DNA from: Nymphaea colorata
Taxonomy: Eukaryota > Streptophyta > Magnoliopsida > Nymphaeales > Nymphaeaceae
Assembly: GCF_008831285.2 (NCBI RefSeq)
Contig: NC_045139.1
Coordinates: 26,204,412 to 26,268,411 of the forward strand
Direction: 5' to 3'
Length of the DNA stretch: 64,000 nt
Part shown: piece after piece, positions 46,700 to 59,302 of the stretch
Position numbering within the stretch: the stretch's first letter is position 1
How the letters are laid out: the number at the start of each line of letters is the position of its first letter
The notes under the pieces: generated by a model
Database searches by the model: none
What the model was told of the DNA's origin: nothing
Seen by the model: the letters and a program-made list of their open reading frames with translations, nothing else
Position numbers and translations under genes: made by a program

Positions 46700-49054
46700 A
46701 GAAGCCCGACAGTAACTTACAAAACATAATTTTTTTCAAAAAAAAATTAACTTAGGGTAGGGTGAAACCTTCATTTCATACTTTCATAGTTTCATTCTCC
46801 CCGTCGAGTCGTCGACACTCGACTGTCTGTCCTTCTCCTCTAGTGACCTAGTCCTCTGCAGCTCTACGAGAGCAGCGAGACTGAGAGTGCCGAGTCTTTG
46901 ACTACCTCCTCCGGTCTTCCCCGTCACCCATTGGCTTTGCGATTGCCGACTGCCTCCTTTCGTCACCGCCGCACCATCACCGTCATGCCATCACAGTCGA
47001 AGGTTGGTTTTTCAATCGCACATTCCATGTTCTATCTCTCCCTCTTTCTCTCTCTCATAGTAACAGAGTGTATATCAGTTTCAGGTGTCTCTCTCTGAAT
47101 TGAGGGTCACTGGCCCCTCTCTCTATATCTCTGATCTCTCTTCATCTAGAAGCGGTTGAAGGAAAAGAGAGAAGAAGACTGCCCATTTGCTCAACCGGGA
47201 GAAAGAGAAAAGAAGAGTAGAAGACCACCCATTTGGTTCATGGAGCTGTGGCATGGGGCATTTGATTTGGGTATCAGCTTAAGCCTTTAACTTTATGAGA
47301 CAATTTCGAACATTAACAAATATTTGCATTTTGACTATGGCTGGAGATTTCCCCAAATTAATCAGTTGTTACCGACTAAGAGAAACCGATGGTTTTATTT
47401 GTTTTCATCTAATTCTGCTTTCTCTTTTTTTTCCTTTTAATTTTGTTTTCCTTTATGCTCTTCTTACTTATTCTTTATGATTATGGGCATCTCTGTGTGT
47501 GTATGTGCATTTTTTCTTATAAAAATGATTGAATCCAAACACATTTCTCTTGGTCTGTTAAAGTTCAACTCATCCAGGCCTCTACTGCTTGGTAGGACTA
47601 AGATTTATCAATCTCAAGTAAGATCCTACTAATGGTTAGTGAATTCAAATGTGGGTGAGTAGTTTGTTCAATAGGGAATGCCCCTGCATACTTTCATGGC
47701 ATGCCTTGTTGTTTCCATTAGAACATTCTCATATTCAATGTCTTTTTCCTACATGAGGAAACTACAACATCTAGGAAGTTTGATTATCTTGTAGGTATTA
47801 CAGTCTTTTGTAGTTGCAAAGAGGGGTTCAATACCATGAAAAGTACATATATCTGCTTCTTTGATCTATTAAGCTTTTATGCATGCCCATCAAATTAGTT
47901 AAAGAAGTTCTTTTAGATTCATCCCTTACTGGCAGTTTAACAAAATTCATGCTTCTTTTTGTTCATGCTTCTTTTTGTTGTTGTTAAGTGTTAACGAGTC
48001 TATGTTTGCTCGTTAAGTGTTGCCATCTCTCTCGTGGTTAAATGTATTTATTGGTTAATTTTCATTCGATTTAAGTATCTCACGACAAAGTCAGGCTGAA
48101 TTTATCACCAAAAGGAAAGCCAGTATGAATGTGTTCATTGACTATAAATCAAACCGGTCACTTATAAAAAGCTTACTAAAGAAAGCAATATTTCTCAAAG
48201 AGAGGCACTTACAATTGTTTCTGGTACTGGTTGACCTGCTTAAAGCTTTTAGTTATGAGAGGCCAAAAAAGGTTGATGCCCAGGATGCTTCTCCAACTTA
48301 TTAGGGATGCTTGATTGTTTTGTCCATACATGGAAAATAGGGTTTATAAGTGAGAATGTTATTACTTGTTTATGGCTTGTTTTCACTTTTGCGGCCCTGA
48401 TGTCGCTGAAACATTTGCATTGGCGCTGAACTAGATAATGCAAATTCATTCTTAAAATCATATTTATGCAACCTCATTCTTAAAATCATATTGCCACCTT
48501 CCTTGTATATGACACTCCACTTCCTTTGAACAAAAGATTGCTTCTCTCTTTGCATGGTAAAGAACCATGGAAAAGTCAAAACTGTTTTCATCATGTGATC
48601 TTTGCAACTTCATAACCGTGTTTTGCCAATGCATGGAACCATTGTTTTTCCTAGTAGGCTAGTACTGTCAGCATTTTGGATTGAAAATGAAGCTGCAGCA
48701 TGAGTGCCTAAGCAGTAGACATCGAGTAGCACTTGAGTCATTGATTTATTGCTTTAGAGTATTCGTGAGTGCCTAGGCAGCAGGCAGTTGGCTATGTTCG
48801 ATTCTTGAAATGCTTCTCTTTTAGGTCTGCACACAAAGATCATGTTTTGGTATGTTTGTTTATATCATGTTACTTCTCTCAGTCTTCTATGTGATACATT
48901 TTGGTATGTTTGTTTCTTTCAATAAGTTTCAACTTTCAATGAATTACTTATCAACATTTTCAATAAGTCCATTCTCACAAACTCTATTGTGTATCTTATT
49001 TTTCTTTTTTATTGTCTTGGTTATTTACATGTGTCATTTCAACTTATGTCAGTT
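46700..49054 (+). other. 5' leader and intronic region of the plus-strand hAT copy
   Basis: CT- and CG-rich leader-like sequence (46790-47290) followed by AT-rich DNA without coding similarity. It lies between the hAT end and the transposase, where such elements usually have an untranslated exon and intron. Confidence 0.45.
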
Positions 49055-51010
49055 ATGTCGCATAGTTCTTTTGATAAAGAATATTGTCCAATTCCTATTA
49101 TGGAATCAGTCAAATCATACTCATCTATCGAGAGAGAAGTTGTCTCCAAGAGAAAAAGGACTTCAAAAGTATGGATTGATTTTAGATTAGTTAAATATAA
49201 GGAAAAATAGTTTGTCAAATGCAAACATTGTGGAGAACGACTGAAAGGATGCAATGCTAATGAAACTAGTCATTTAAGTCGACATAAAAAATCTTGTTTA
49301 AATAGGCAAATCAATGAAGGAAAACAAAGAACTTTATCACTTGCAATTAGTGATTCTGGTGCAACTACTTTATGTCGACAAAAAATTGACATGGAGTCTA
49401 TAAGAATGTTGATGTCAAAGTGTGTAATATCACATGAACTTTCGTTCAATATGGCAGAATGTAAATATCATAACAAACTTCTTTGAGCTTGCAATACAAG
49501 GTTTGTTTTATTTTCTAGAAGAACATTGAAAAGAGAAATTATCTCAATGTACAAAACTAAGAAAGCCCGATTTGAAGGATTTATAAATGATTCAACGCAA
49601 CGAGTTTCATTGACATTTGATATGCAGCTTCACAGCAAACATTGGGTTATCTATGCATGACAAAACAATATATTGGTAGATATTAGAAGTTGCATGCTCA
49701 TATGTTTAATTTTGTACATGTACATTCACCACATAATGCAAATAGTTTGGGTGAGGTTTTATCATAATGCATCTCTAAATGAAACATTTAGTCAAAATAT
49801 TTCCTATTATTGCCAACAATTGTTTAACGAATGATAGTGTAATAACTACACTGAAGAGGAACTTAGGAAGAAGAAATCTTATTCTAATGAAAGGGCAACA
49901 TTTGCATATTTGTTGTGGTGTGCATATTCTAAATCTTATGGTTCAAGATGGTATGTAGGATCTGCACGATACAATTTTAAAAATTCATGAAAGTGTTAAA
50001 TCAGTAAAGGGGTCACCAAAGCGATTACATATGTTTAAGGATTGTACAAGAACAGTGAGCTTCAATGGTACAAAGAAATTAACCTATGATGTTCAAACTC
50101 GATGGAACTCTACGTATATCATGTTGAGAGATGCATAGTTCCACAAAGATGTATTTCAACATTTGGCTTCTGTAGATCCCAATTATATAAATTTACCTTC
50201 TGATGATGAATCGTCTTATGTTACTTCCTTGTGCCAGTTTTTGAAGTTATTTTATATTTACAAATATCTTCTCTACCACTAGAAATGTAACAACTAATGT
50301 GGTTTTTGAAAAAATACAAAAGGTATGCAAACATTTGCGTACACATTGTGTGGTAGACAATGGTTATATAAGGTCATTAGCATACAAAATGCAAGATAAA
50401 TTTTGAAAAAATGATTACAATGTCCTCTTTGAAATTGCATTTGTCTAAGATCCTAGGTCCAAATAGGGATATTTGAAGTATGTGTTTGAGAGTTTAAATA
50501 AAGTTGATGCAATGGTGTAATATGAAAAAGTAGAGAGCAATCTTCATAAATTGTATGCTGAGTACAAAAATGTATATGGTACAAATGATGAAGAAAATGA
50601 TAATGCAAACAACGCCATTGTGGAATTTGAAGAAGATGGAGATTTTTTGAGAGATGCCTTATTCACATAATACATGAGTTCTGCATCTCCTCAATTACCT
50701 CTCATAGATCTGAAAACATATTTAATTGTTCCAACAAAACAATCTTGGCCTATGAAGACTTCAATATATTATCATGGTGGAAGGCAATTGAAAGTAAATA
50801 TAGAGTTTTATTTAAAATGGCTCGAGATATATTGGCAATTCTTATATCTACGGTTGCATCTGAGTCTGCATTCAGTAGATCTAGAAGAATCATTAATGAT
50901 TATTGATGTTCAACCACTCTTGAAACTGTTGAAGCACTAGTTTGCACATAGAGTTGGATTCATGATGAAGATATCTCACGAGAAACGAAAGATGTTCACT
51001 GTCAAAAGTT
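49055..51010 (+). pseudogene. hAT transposase (BED finger to dimerisation domain), decayed
   Basis: From the ATG at 49055 the product begins with a BED-type zinc finger: VWIDFRLVKY, CKHCGERLKG and HLSRHKKSC at about 49165-49295. Conceptual motifs follow of an RNase H-like transposase: VSLTFDMQLHSKHW, CCGVHILNLMVQDG, YDVQTRWNSTYIMLRDA. The C-terminal dimerisation region (ILSWWKAIESKYRVLFKMAR, VASESAFSRSRRIINDY, TLETVEALVC) is at about 50765-50960. In-frame stops begin at 49207-49209 and recur with frameshifts, so it is inactive. hAT transposases cut and paste elements with 8-bp duplications, matching the ends seen here. Confidence 0.9.
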
Positions 51011-52190
51011 AAATTTTAATCATTCCTTTCGTTTTTCATGGTATACTAACATTATAGTTTGCTTGTGGTGATGTGTTTTTTGTAGTTTTGAAGATAAAAA
51101 GGAATCTTCTGGTGACGAATTAGCATGATTCATATTTTATTGTGGTAAAATGTTATAATATTTTCTTGCCATTTTATAAAATCTCCTTGACACACATGCA
51201 CACCCAGGCTGGTTTATTCTAGAATGATAATGGTTTCTTATGCTATGAACATAGTGCTGCACTATATCAGATCTCTCTCTCTCTTTTTCTCTTTGCTTTC
51301 TCATGCAAATGCAATGAGTGTGGTTGTTACAGTGAAATCACAGTTGAAGGAGAAGGACATCGCATAACAAAGCATGACTAGATTTTGCTCAATGGGAAGA
51401 AAAACAGAGATGTTGCTCTTGTTTGTTCATCCATAATTTTGCCATTGAGTCATTGCAAGTGCAGGACTACAATCTTTGTTGAGTGTATCTTAAACTTTTC
51501 ATTCTGCATTTGAATTATGTTATTTAGCAACAAACTTTGTCAGTTTTTAGATAGGTTTAGAACTGCCCCTAGTTGTTGGTTGACAAAATCGATGTTAAGA
51601 AATGGGTATGAAGGCTCATCATTGCATTACTCAGAATTCAGAAATTATACTTGGGTCTTTTTGACTTGCTACAGTTTTATTCTTTGTACTAGAGACTTTT
51701 TTTACTCTCCCTTTGGTATTTTGAGCCTAAATTTGTGCAAGAGAGTGCAATAGACTGCCAAAAAGGATGCTCCCTCCGCTACCATGAATTTCTGTTTTAG
51801 CACCACCTTTTTGTATGTAAATAAAAATTAATGCGTGTGATTTTGCTTTGATCTTTATCATTCTGATCCTGTAATTTTTGAAACCTAGAAAGCGAATTTT
51901 AGATGTTCAAAGATGCACAATAGATGTGGGTATGGTAGCTAAGCATGCTGCAGATCGATTTCCCTCTTTCGACTGCTAGGTAATGGGTGATCTGTGGTTT
52001 GGTAAAGCTCTTGCAAGAGAATCAAGTTAATCTTGCAGTTATGGAAACTTTGTGAACAAGTATCTTTCTGCTTGGTCTGCACCTTCAATCAAGTTGTTAC
52101 ATGCTTTAGAAAAAAAAAAGCCAACAAGTTGGTATCATGTGCAGGTGCATCTTGAAATTGTAAGAACAAGTTTTTTTCTGTTTTTATGGT
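51011..52190. other. 3' region of the plus-strand hAT copy
   Basis: AT-rich, no coding similarity. It precedes the GC-rich subterminal repeats at 52200-52421. Confidence 0.45.
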
Positions 52191-52429
52191 CATTCACCAG
52201 AAAAAGCCCGGCCCAGCCCGTTAATAATCAGGTCGGGCTAGGCCAGGCCTCGGGCATAAGATCAAGCCTGAGGGCCATTATCAGCCCAATCTGGCCCGAT
52301 TATTAACAGGTCGGGCTGGCCCGATAAAGTAACTAGGCTCAAAATTGGATGTTTTTATCAGGCCAGCCTGGTCTGATGCCCAGCCCTACCCACTAACAGC
52401 CCGGCTCAGTGCCCAGGCTTAGGTTTGAC

Positions 52430-55290
52430 AATACATGTTCGGCCTTTTATTTAAAGCAAATGAAATTATGTTTTTGCTTAAGGACATATTCCCATATTTA
52501 AAAAAAAAAATCTTTCTATGAATAAATTCAGTTCTGACAATAATGCTATTATAAAATTTCACCCAAATGTGCACATTATGAAGGAATGTATAGCAACTCA
52601 AAAAGAACTTATGCAAGGGCCAAGATGTAATGAGCTATACAAATTTAGGTTTGATGCCTCAGACGAGGTAATGAATAGATTGTTATTTGGAAATGTCGTA
52701 GCGTATGTTGCTGTAAAGGCTTCCAAGGAAATTTAGCATGAGTGTTTTTGTAATCTAGTTTATAAGTTTGATTATTAGGTAATTCTTCACTTTGATTTGC
52801 CACATTTTGAAAAATTGGAAAGTATGTTTTTGTTGATTATCAAAGAGGAAAAGTTGATACCTTCCATATTTATAGTCATTGAATAAAGTTTTTAGTCCTC
52901 TTGAGTACTTAATTTTTTCATATGTGGAGGCTAGTACCAAATGTGAGCCCAAATAAACATTAAGCATTATGTATGTTTTGTAGATGATTTCTCTAAATAT
53001 TCTTACATCTATTGTATAGCTAAAAAATATAATGTTACTATGTATTTGAAGATTTCAAAATCAAACATGAAAATGTATTTGAGAAGAAATTGATTTTTAC
53101 AAACTGATGGTGGAGGAGAATACGTTGCATGTCATTCTTGGACTCAAATGAGATTTACTCATTGCATGTTATGCCCTCTTACTCATGAACCAAATGATGC
53201 TACTGAGAGGAAGCACTAACATATTATTGAAATGAAAATAAGTCTCATAAGTCAAGCCTCAATATTAAAAGATTATGGTTTTATGCATTTTCCATTGCTA
53301 GAGTTTTGATAAACGGCTTTCTTCTTGCAACACTAACTAGAAAAATTCACTTGAAAAAATGGCCAATGATTTTTTTATTACAATGCTTTTAAAGCATTTG
53401 GTTGCACATATTTTTCATATTTGAAATGCTATGATGAAAATAAAATCTATTTTAGATTTGATGCTTTTTTTATATATAATGGCAGTCACAAAGGATATTG
53501 TTGTCTTAACATGCACCCCAAGAAAGTTATAGTATCTAAAAACATTGTCCTTGGCAAGCAAATATTTTAATTTGAAAATGTCCAAAATCAGGCTTGACAA
53601 CAACCATCTCCATCTATTGTTTGCATTCCTCTTATTATTGATTTGCCTACCAAACCTTTGTCACTTAAATCAACCATTCTAATCCCTCCAATTGGTTAAG
53701 TATTTTTGTCTCCATCAACTCATAATCCTTTTCAACACTGTCTCCCAATAACTTGTATGCACACCATGAACACAAAATCAATGATGGAATTCAGGTACAT
53801 AAGATTTTTTAAAATTACCTTATATTCTCTACCTTTGAGCCTTATAGCCCTCAAATAGATTATGTTGAAACGACAATCTATAGATACACTTGTCAAAATA
53901 ATCATCAGATGAATGTTATGTCAATAGAATATGAACCATCAAAATCAAACCTAGATATTGGTTCTTTGACTTTTCATGTAAAATATTGTTAGGTTTAAAT
54001 AGATCTAAGATCAAAAGGATAATCAATGGTTCCATAGAATGTTGCAAAGATAAACTTTTATTTAAGACACACTTAAGAAGTAAGGTTGAATACTTTGAGA
54101 CATTTAGACCAATAGTTAAACCAACTACTATTGGAATAGTTATCTCACAATTATGACTTTCACTGACCACTAAGCTGACTGGATGTGCACAATGAATTCC
54201 TCAATGGTGAACTTCAAAAGAGGTATATGTGGCTCCCCTGCTTTTGAAATGAGAATCGTGTTTGGAAATTTAAGAATGTCATATATAGCAGCAAAAAAAC
54301 CACAAAGGCATGATATCAAAAGCTTAGCATCACATTGCTTTCTTGTGGTTTTTAAGCCTGTAAAATGGACATGTTGTTATTTGTTTTGAAAAAAGAAATT
54401 CATTGTTTCATACTATTCTACATTCTTATGATAGGCAATTACACCCAATTTATCATGTCATTCGTATCTCCACTTCGTACAACATTTTTATTTAAGGACT
54501 CATTTTATCCTAACAAAAATGTAATGAAGATTGTTCACAACAAGTGAATATGATTTCAGCTAAACCACGTACTACTACTACATCTACCTCAAAATTCTTG
54601 GGACAAGGCAACATGGCTTTGACATATTGTTACTAAATATCATAGCATGGTTGGCACTTTATAATATTTAACTTTTACATTATATAATTTCGCTTTCTTA
54701 GTGAATAATGTTTGTTAATTCATGCACTAACTTTTTGAACATTGGGCTTTAGTAAAAAAAAATGTGCTTCATCAAGGGTTCCATTCATTATGATTTGCTT
54801 CTAACCAGCATCAATTCCAGATCTTAATGTATATTGTGATATTAATTGGGTTAGGTGCCATGATGATGAGAAATCAATAGAAAATATGTCATATTTCTTT
54901 GTCCAATCCTTCTGCTTTGGAGTTCGAATAAGCAAAACACCATTGCTAGATTTGGTTCTAGGGATAAATATTGTGTTGTTTCAAATACTATTTCTAAAAT
55001 AATTTGGCTTCAATATCTACTTCAAGAACTTCATATTCCAATCATGTTTGTTCTACATTTTATTGTTGCTTACATATATATCAGCTCACCTATCTTTCCA
55101 TAATTACAACAAACTTTTTGAACTGCATTGCTCATCTTGTTTACAATAGGATATCCAAAAACCATGGCCAATTAAGCATGTTCTTGTTCCTACCAAATTA
55201 TAGATATACTAACCAAACCCCTAACTATACCACTTTAAGGATGTTAGATCCAAACTCAATGCCCATCCTGCATAGTTGAGTTTCAGAGGG
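52430..55290 (+). pseudogene. Protease-integrase-RT-RNase H of the old plus-strand copia
   Basis: Copia sequence resumes after the hAT block. Pre-integrase (KFHPNVHIMKECIATQKELMQG, 52552-52617) is followed by integrase (FVDDFSKYSYIY, LQTDGGGEYVA, and NDATERKH retaining the DDE Glu, about 53195). RT motifs appear near 54100-54260 (FRPIVKPTTIGIVIS, DVHNEFLNGELQKRYMW). RNase H remnants are at about 54950-55200 (SKIIWLQYLLQELHIPI). Stops and indels are frequent. It joins with 42506-43867 as one polyprotein once the insertions are ignored. Confidence 0.82.
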
Positions 55291-55294
55291 ATCT

Positions 55295-55745
55295 CAAGAA
55301 AGATAAGGTTGACCATGCCAAGGATAAGGTTGAATTGTATCAAGAATCAAACTATAACATAAACAAAAGTGAATTAGGAATGATAAGATCATCAAAAATA
55401 AAGATAGAAGTGAAAATAATCAAGTCCCTAAAAATGATGAAACATAGAAGGAATGTTAAAGCAACATTGTCAACTACAACAAGAAGTATAGAAACAAAGA
55501 TATAATTAAAAGAGACGAAGGTGATGCCAAATTTGAATTTAAAGAAGAAGCGCAGTTTGTATAGGATTTGTGTTATTGTACAGATGAATGCATTAATCTA
55601 AAATATCTTCATATATGTAGTGACAACATTATATAAAGTAACTTCACCTCTTCGTAATGGTGAGAGGGTATGAGAGTATTGAAAGAGGTGTCAACACTTC
55701 AAACTTCTATACATACATAACAATTTTTATTTCTATGAGTATTTT
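55295..55745 (+). mobile_element. 3' LTR of the old plus-strand copia
   Basis: Collinear with the LTR at 37143-37613, preceded by a short purine stretch (CAGAGGGAT, about 55283). Right end approximate. No target duplication could be established. Confidence 0.72.
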
Positions 55746-56172
55746 TTTTTCTTTGTAGTTTTTCAAGGATAAAAGCACACTTGACTTTAAGTACTTGGTG
55801 ATTTACATGAAGAAGATCTAAAGGAGGAAAGCCGAATGTGGAATTGGTTCTATTTAAACAACTCAGTCTTGGGTCTTGCTCCTCTCCAAGATTTAAGCAA
55901 CTCACTTCATGTCAACAGTTTTAAAATTGGAGTTTTGTTCTAGTGATGATAAACCTTGAAATTTTGTAATAGATTAGATTGCTGTCCTTGATGTGGATAG
56001 TCTCATGTACCATTAGTTAAAATTAAAAAGAGTTCTATTTGTCACTCTCTTTGGTTTTCCCTTTCCTATTCCATCTTGGATCATTGGTTTTTCAGTCAAA
56101 TTTGATTAAAATTATTATAAGTCATTATGTAATTGCTCCATAGGTTCTAAGCCTAGTTTTTGTTTTCCTTTT

Positions 56173-56265
56173 CATGATGAAAAGGGAAACCACCTCTAAC
56201 TTTGTTAGAGCCACACCTCATGATGGAAAAGGGAAACCACCTCTAACTTTGTTAGAGCCACACCC
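56173..56265. repeat. Two-copy 46-bp tandem repeat
   Basis: CATGATGAAAAGGGAAACC through GTTAGAGCCACACC occurs twice in direct contact, with one inserted base (GATGGAAAA) in the second copy. Recent, given near identity. Confidence 0.95.
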
Positions 56266-59248
56266 AAAGCTCTCTTTGCATTATAGCTCTTGCCAATGTT
56301 TGTAGTAAACACTAACTCAACATAAAGCAACGATTACTTCAATTATATAAAAAGTATAGATTTTTTCACTAGTGAAGTTTTGATGTTGCAAGAGGTGCCA
56401 TTGATTTTTCTATTACTATAAATACACTATTTTAGTAAAAAAATTAACTTAATATATATATTTCTCATCAAAACATTCTTAAAATCACATTTATATGGTT
56501 GGATTGCAGAAAAAATGTTCAAACAATAAATTTTGAAGAGTTTGGTTTTTACCCCTGATGCAATAGTCTCCAATAGGGGTAAACAAGCAGACACAAATTC
56601 AAATAATTTACCTAAAATGAACAAGGTTTCAAGCTAATGAACATCTTTATTATACAATGGAATCATTTTTTTACTCTTCAAATTGATACACCACTAGGGC
56701 ATTAAAAATATTGGGTCAAAGTAGAAGCAAATATTAATGAATAGCATACTTTTTATATTGAAAGTAAAAAAGACCACAAGTGAAATAATTTTTCATTCTC
56801 TCTTCCTACTAAGGAGATAATTGCCCTTGAGAATTGAAATCCCTCTTAGTATAAGGTGATAATGTTGCCATTGATGTCAAAGTCCATTCTACTAGTGTTG
56901 GCCAGATGCTCTGCGAATGTAGGCGTGTGAGAGAAAAAGGTAGTATGAAGTTCTTGTCCACATTTGAACTCTTTCTCCAACTCAAGCTTCTTGAATAATT
57001 TTCTGTTTTGCATTTTATAATTCTACTTTCATCATTGTGATCATCAGCTCTACCACAAACCTTCTCATCTTGGTGAATTGGGGGTTGAAGTGAGCTTGCA
57101 AAACACGCAACTTTTCATAATTTTGATATATATGTGCTTGCATGTATAGGCAAGTACATTATAAAACAATCAAGCATTTGTATACATAAGTACTTGGGAT
57201 CTATTCATATATAAAACTCATAAACTTTGTTTCCCTACTTTTGGGGTAGCACTATCGAAATTTCAACTTTTTCAGTTTATCTCTCCAATGTTATTTTTAG
57301 GTTGTGTGTGTTCTTATTGTTCGTAACATAATTATCATACTATTTTTAATGTATACATCCTAAATTTTCAATATTTTATTTGTCTTTGTGCTATTTGGTA
57401 ATAGCTTGATGAAAATGACTTGTCACTTCATTTATAAATGATATTTCCATTGCATGTGTATCTAAATAATAATCATTGCACCTCCATTCGTTTACCTTCA
57501 ATTTGAATTTTTTCACAATGTTTAATCATTTCAATTATGATAACACGTTTGGCCTTGATATGGTCTGAATTGATTAACAAAGCAACGTGTCATGAGTAAG
57601 AAGTTTGTCCTTCTACTGATAAGATTGAGCAAGGCCAATGTTCGTCATCCAAGTCTTTATTTGTCTAACCGTTGTGTTTTGCTTCGCGTCAATTGCATTT
57701 TGCTTTGCGTTGTTGAGCATGCTAGTTATGGTGTTACTCTTCTTTCCTGCAATGAAATTTTAAGGAGTAACCTCAAATTTGTCTTTTTGGTGGACTATTT
57801 ATGTGGAAAAAGGTAGTGATGGAGAGAATAATTGTCCCAAGTTCAATTGAAGAACATATTTGGGTCTAACACATGATCAGAAATCTAGAATTCAAAGTGT
57901 AATAAAATGTAAAACTATGAACTATGTATGCTACGATGTATATTGATTAGAATTTCAACTTGCTTTCATAATTCACTATATCTAACTGGAAGTAGAAGCA
58001 AAATGTTTGGCTATTCTTGATGTTTTTATTTCAATTGTTTACTATTTCCAATGGCAATTGTGTTCTCAATTTTATTCTTCAATTTCTGCAACTATTTCTT
58101 TCAAAAAAAATGAAAAAGTTGCTTATTCTTTCAAATGTATTACAAAGAGCTTGAAATATAAAGATGCAACTATGTTAATTTGATGTTTGTTGCTGTCGTG
58201 TGTTGTGCTAAAAAAACTTTGGCATCTACAGATATGAGTAGTTGATCAATTAGTCCTTCCATGTGATCTACAATAGAGAAGTAAGCTTTTTGGATGGCTC
58301 TAGTAACACTAGATTGGAAATTATACTACTTTGACTATCAAATGATAATTGGGTTTGCTAATATTACTTGCAGCTTATGAAGCAAAGGTATTGGAGAAGA
58401 AAAATAAAATTTAAACTTTAGTCTTATAAAAAAATTGCTTGAGTAAAAAATTATGCATTTAAAAAGGAAAAATGAAAACAAGTCCTGAAAAATGCAAGCA
58501 CTATTGTAGTTCAGTTCTACCACATGCCTATATTCAGTTATGCTAATGTTTGATTTTCAAGTAAGAATAGATTTTAACATTTTTTTAAATGTACATGATG
58601 TTTATGTCTACTTGTTCTTTTGAGTCTAAGTGTATATACTTTTGTTGAGTTTTGATGTAGCATTACAGTCTTTTTAAGTTTACGTGAACCTTTAGTTACA
58701 TAAAGTTTGTAAGTTTGTGTTTGAATGACACTTTCAAAAACAATATTTTGTGAAAATAAGGTTTTGTGGTTATACAGTTTTTGTTTAAAACATGATTTGT
58801 GTGTTTGGATAACTATACAAAACAATTTTTCTTGTGAATAACTTGAGGGATGTACCATTCATTCACTCCCTTCTAAAAAAAGGCAATTTTGTTAAAATTG
58901 GGTTTTGCATAAAACTAATTTTCATTGTTACCGAATACCCCTTAAACGTTGTCTTGGGGGCAAAGTGATGTCTTGCTAAAATAGTAAGGAAGCCATCAGA
59001 AACTGCCCTAAGTCTTTGTGCAAGTAAGTATGTATAAAGTCCTTGACTGTTTATGTACTTATTTATCCAATAGACCTGTTTACTTGTGCCCTATGACTCG
59101 ACATAAAACATTTGAACTCGGTCTTCCTCTTTCTTTTTACCAATTGATTTGCATTCAAAACTTTCACATACTCCAAACTGCATAATCTAAAGGCTTGTGG
59201 CATCAAGTTAAAATAGTCATACTATACAAACCAAAGAAAGGTTGGTAG

Positions 59249-59251
59249 TTT

Positions 59252-59282
<31 letters not shown>

Positions 59283-59302
59283 CACACACACACACACATA
59301 TA
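59249..59302. repeat. (TA)n-(CA)n microsatellite
   Basis: A TA run with one phase break followed by about 11 CA units. Confidence 0.92.

Larger units (their letters stand above)
43876..52421. mobile_element. hAT block: two inverted hAT copies within one target duplication
   Basis: The outer ends are inverted repeats TAAGGCTGGGCA and (reverse complement of the right end) TAAGCCTGGGCA. They are flanked by 8-bp target duplications GGTTTGAC at 43868-43875 and 52422-52429, as hAT elements make. Copia sequence resumes on both sides. Inside lie a minus-strand hAT C-terminal domain (about 44715-45480) and a plus-strand, nearly full hAT transposase (49055-51010). A further terminus-like sequence TAAGCTTGGGCACCGGGCTGG lies at 46538. 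GC-rich subterminal sequence with CAGCCCGG, GGCCCG and GGGCTGG motifs is found near all three ends. Confidence 0.85.

Noticed and set aside
58560-58950. Possible MITE with TGTTTGGATAA-like sequence and GGGGTATTCGGTAAC end
   Set aside because: Ends do not pair convincingly and no target duplication was found.
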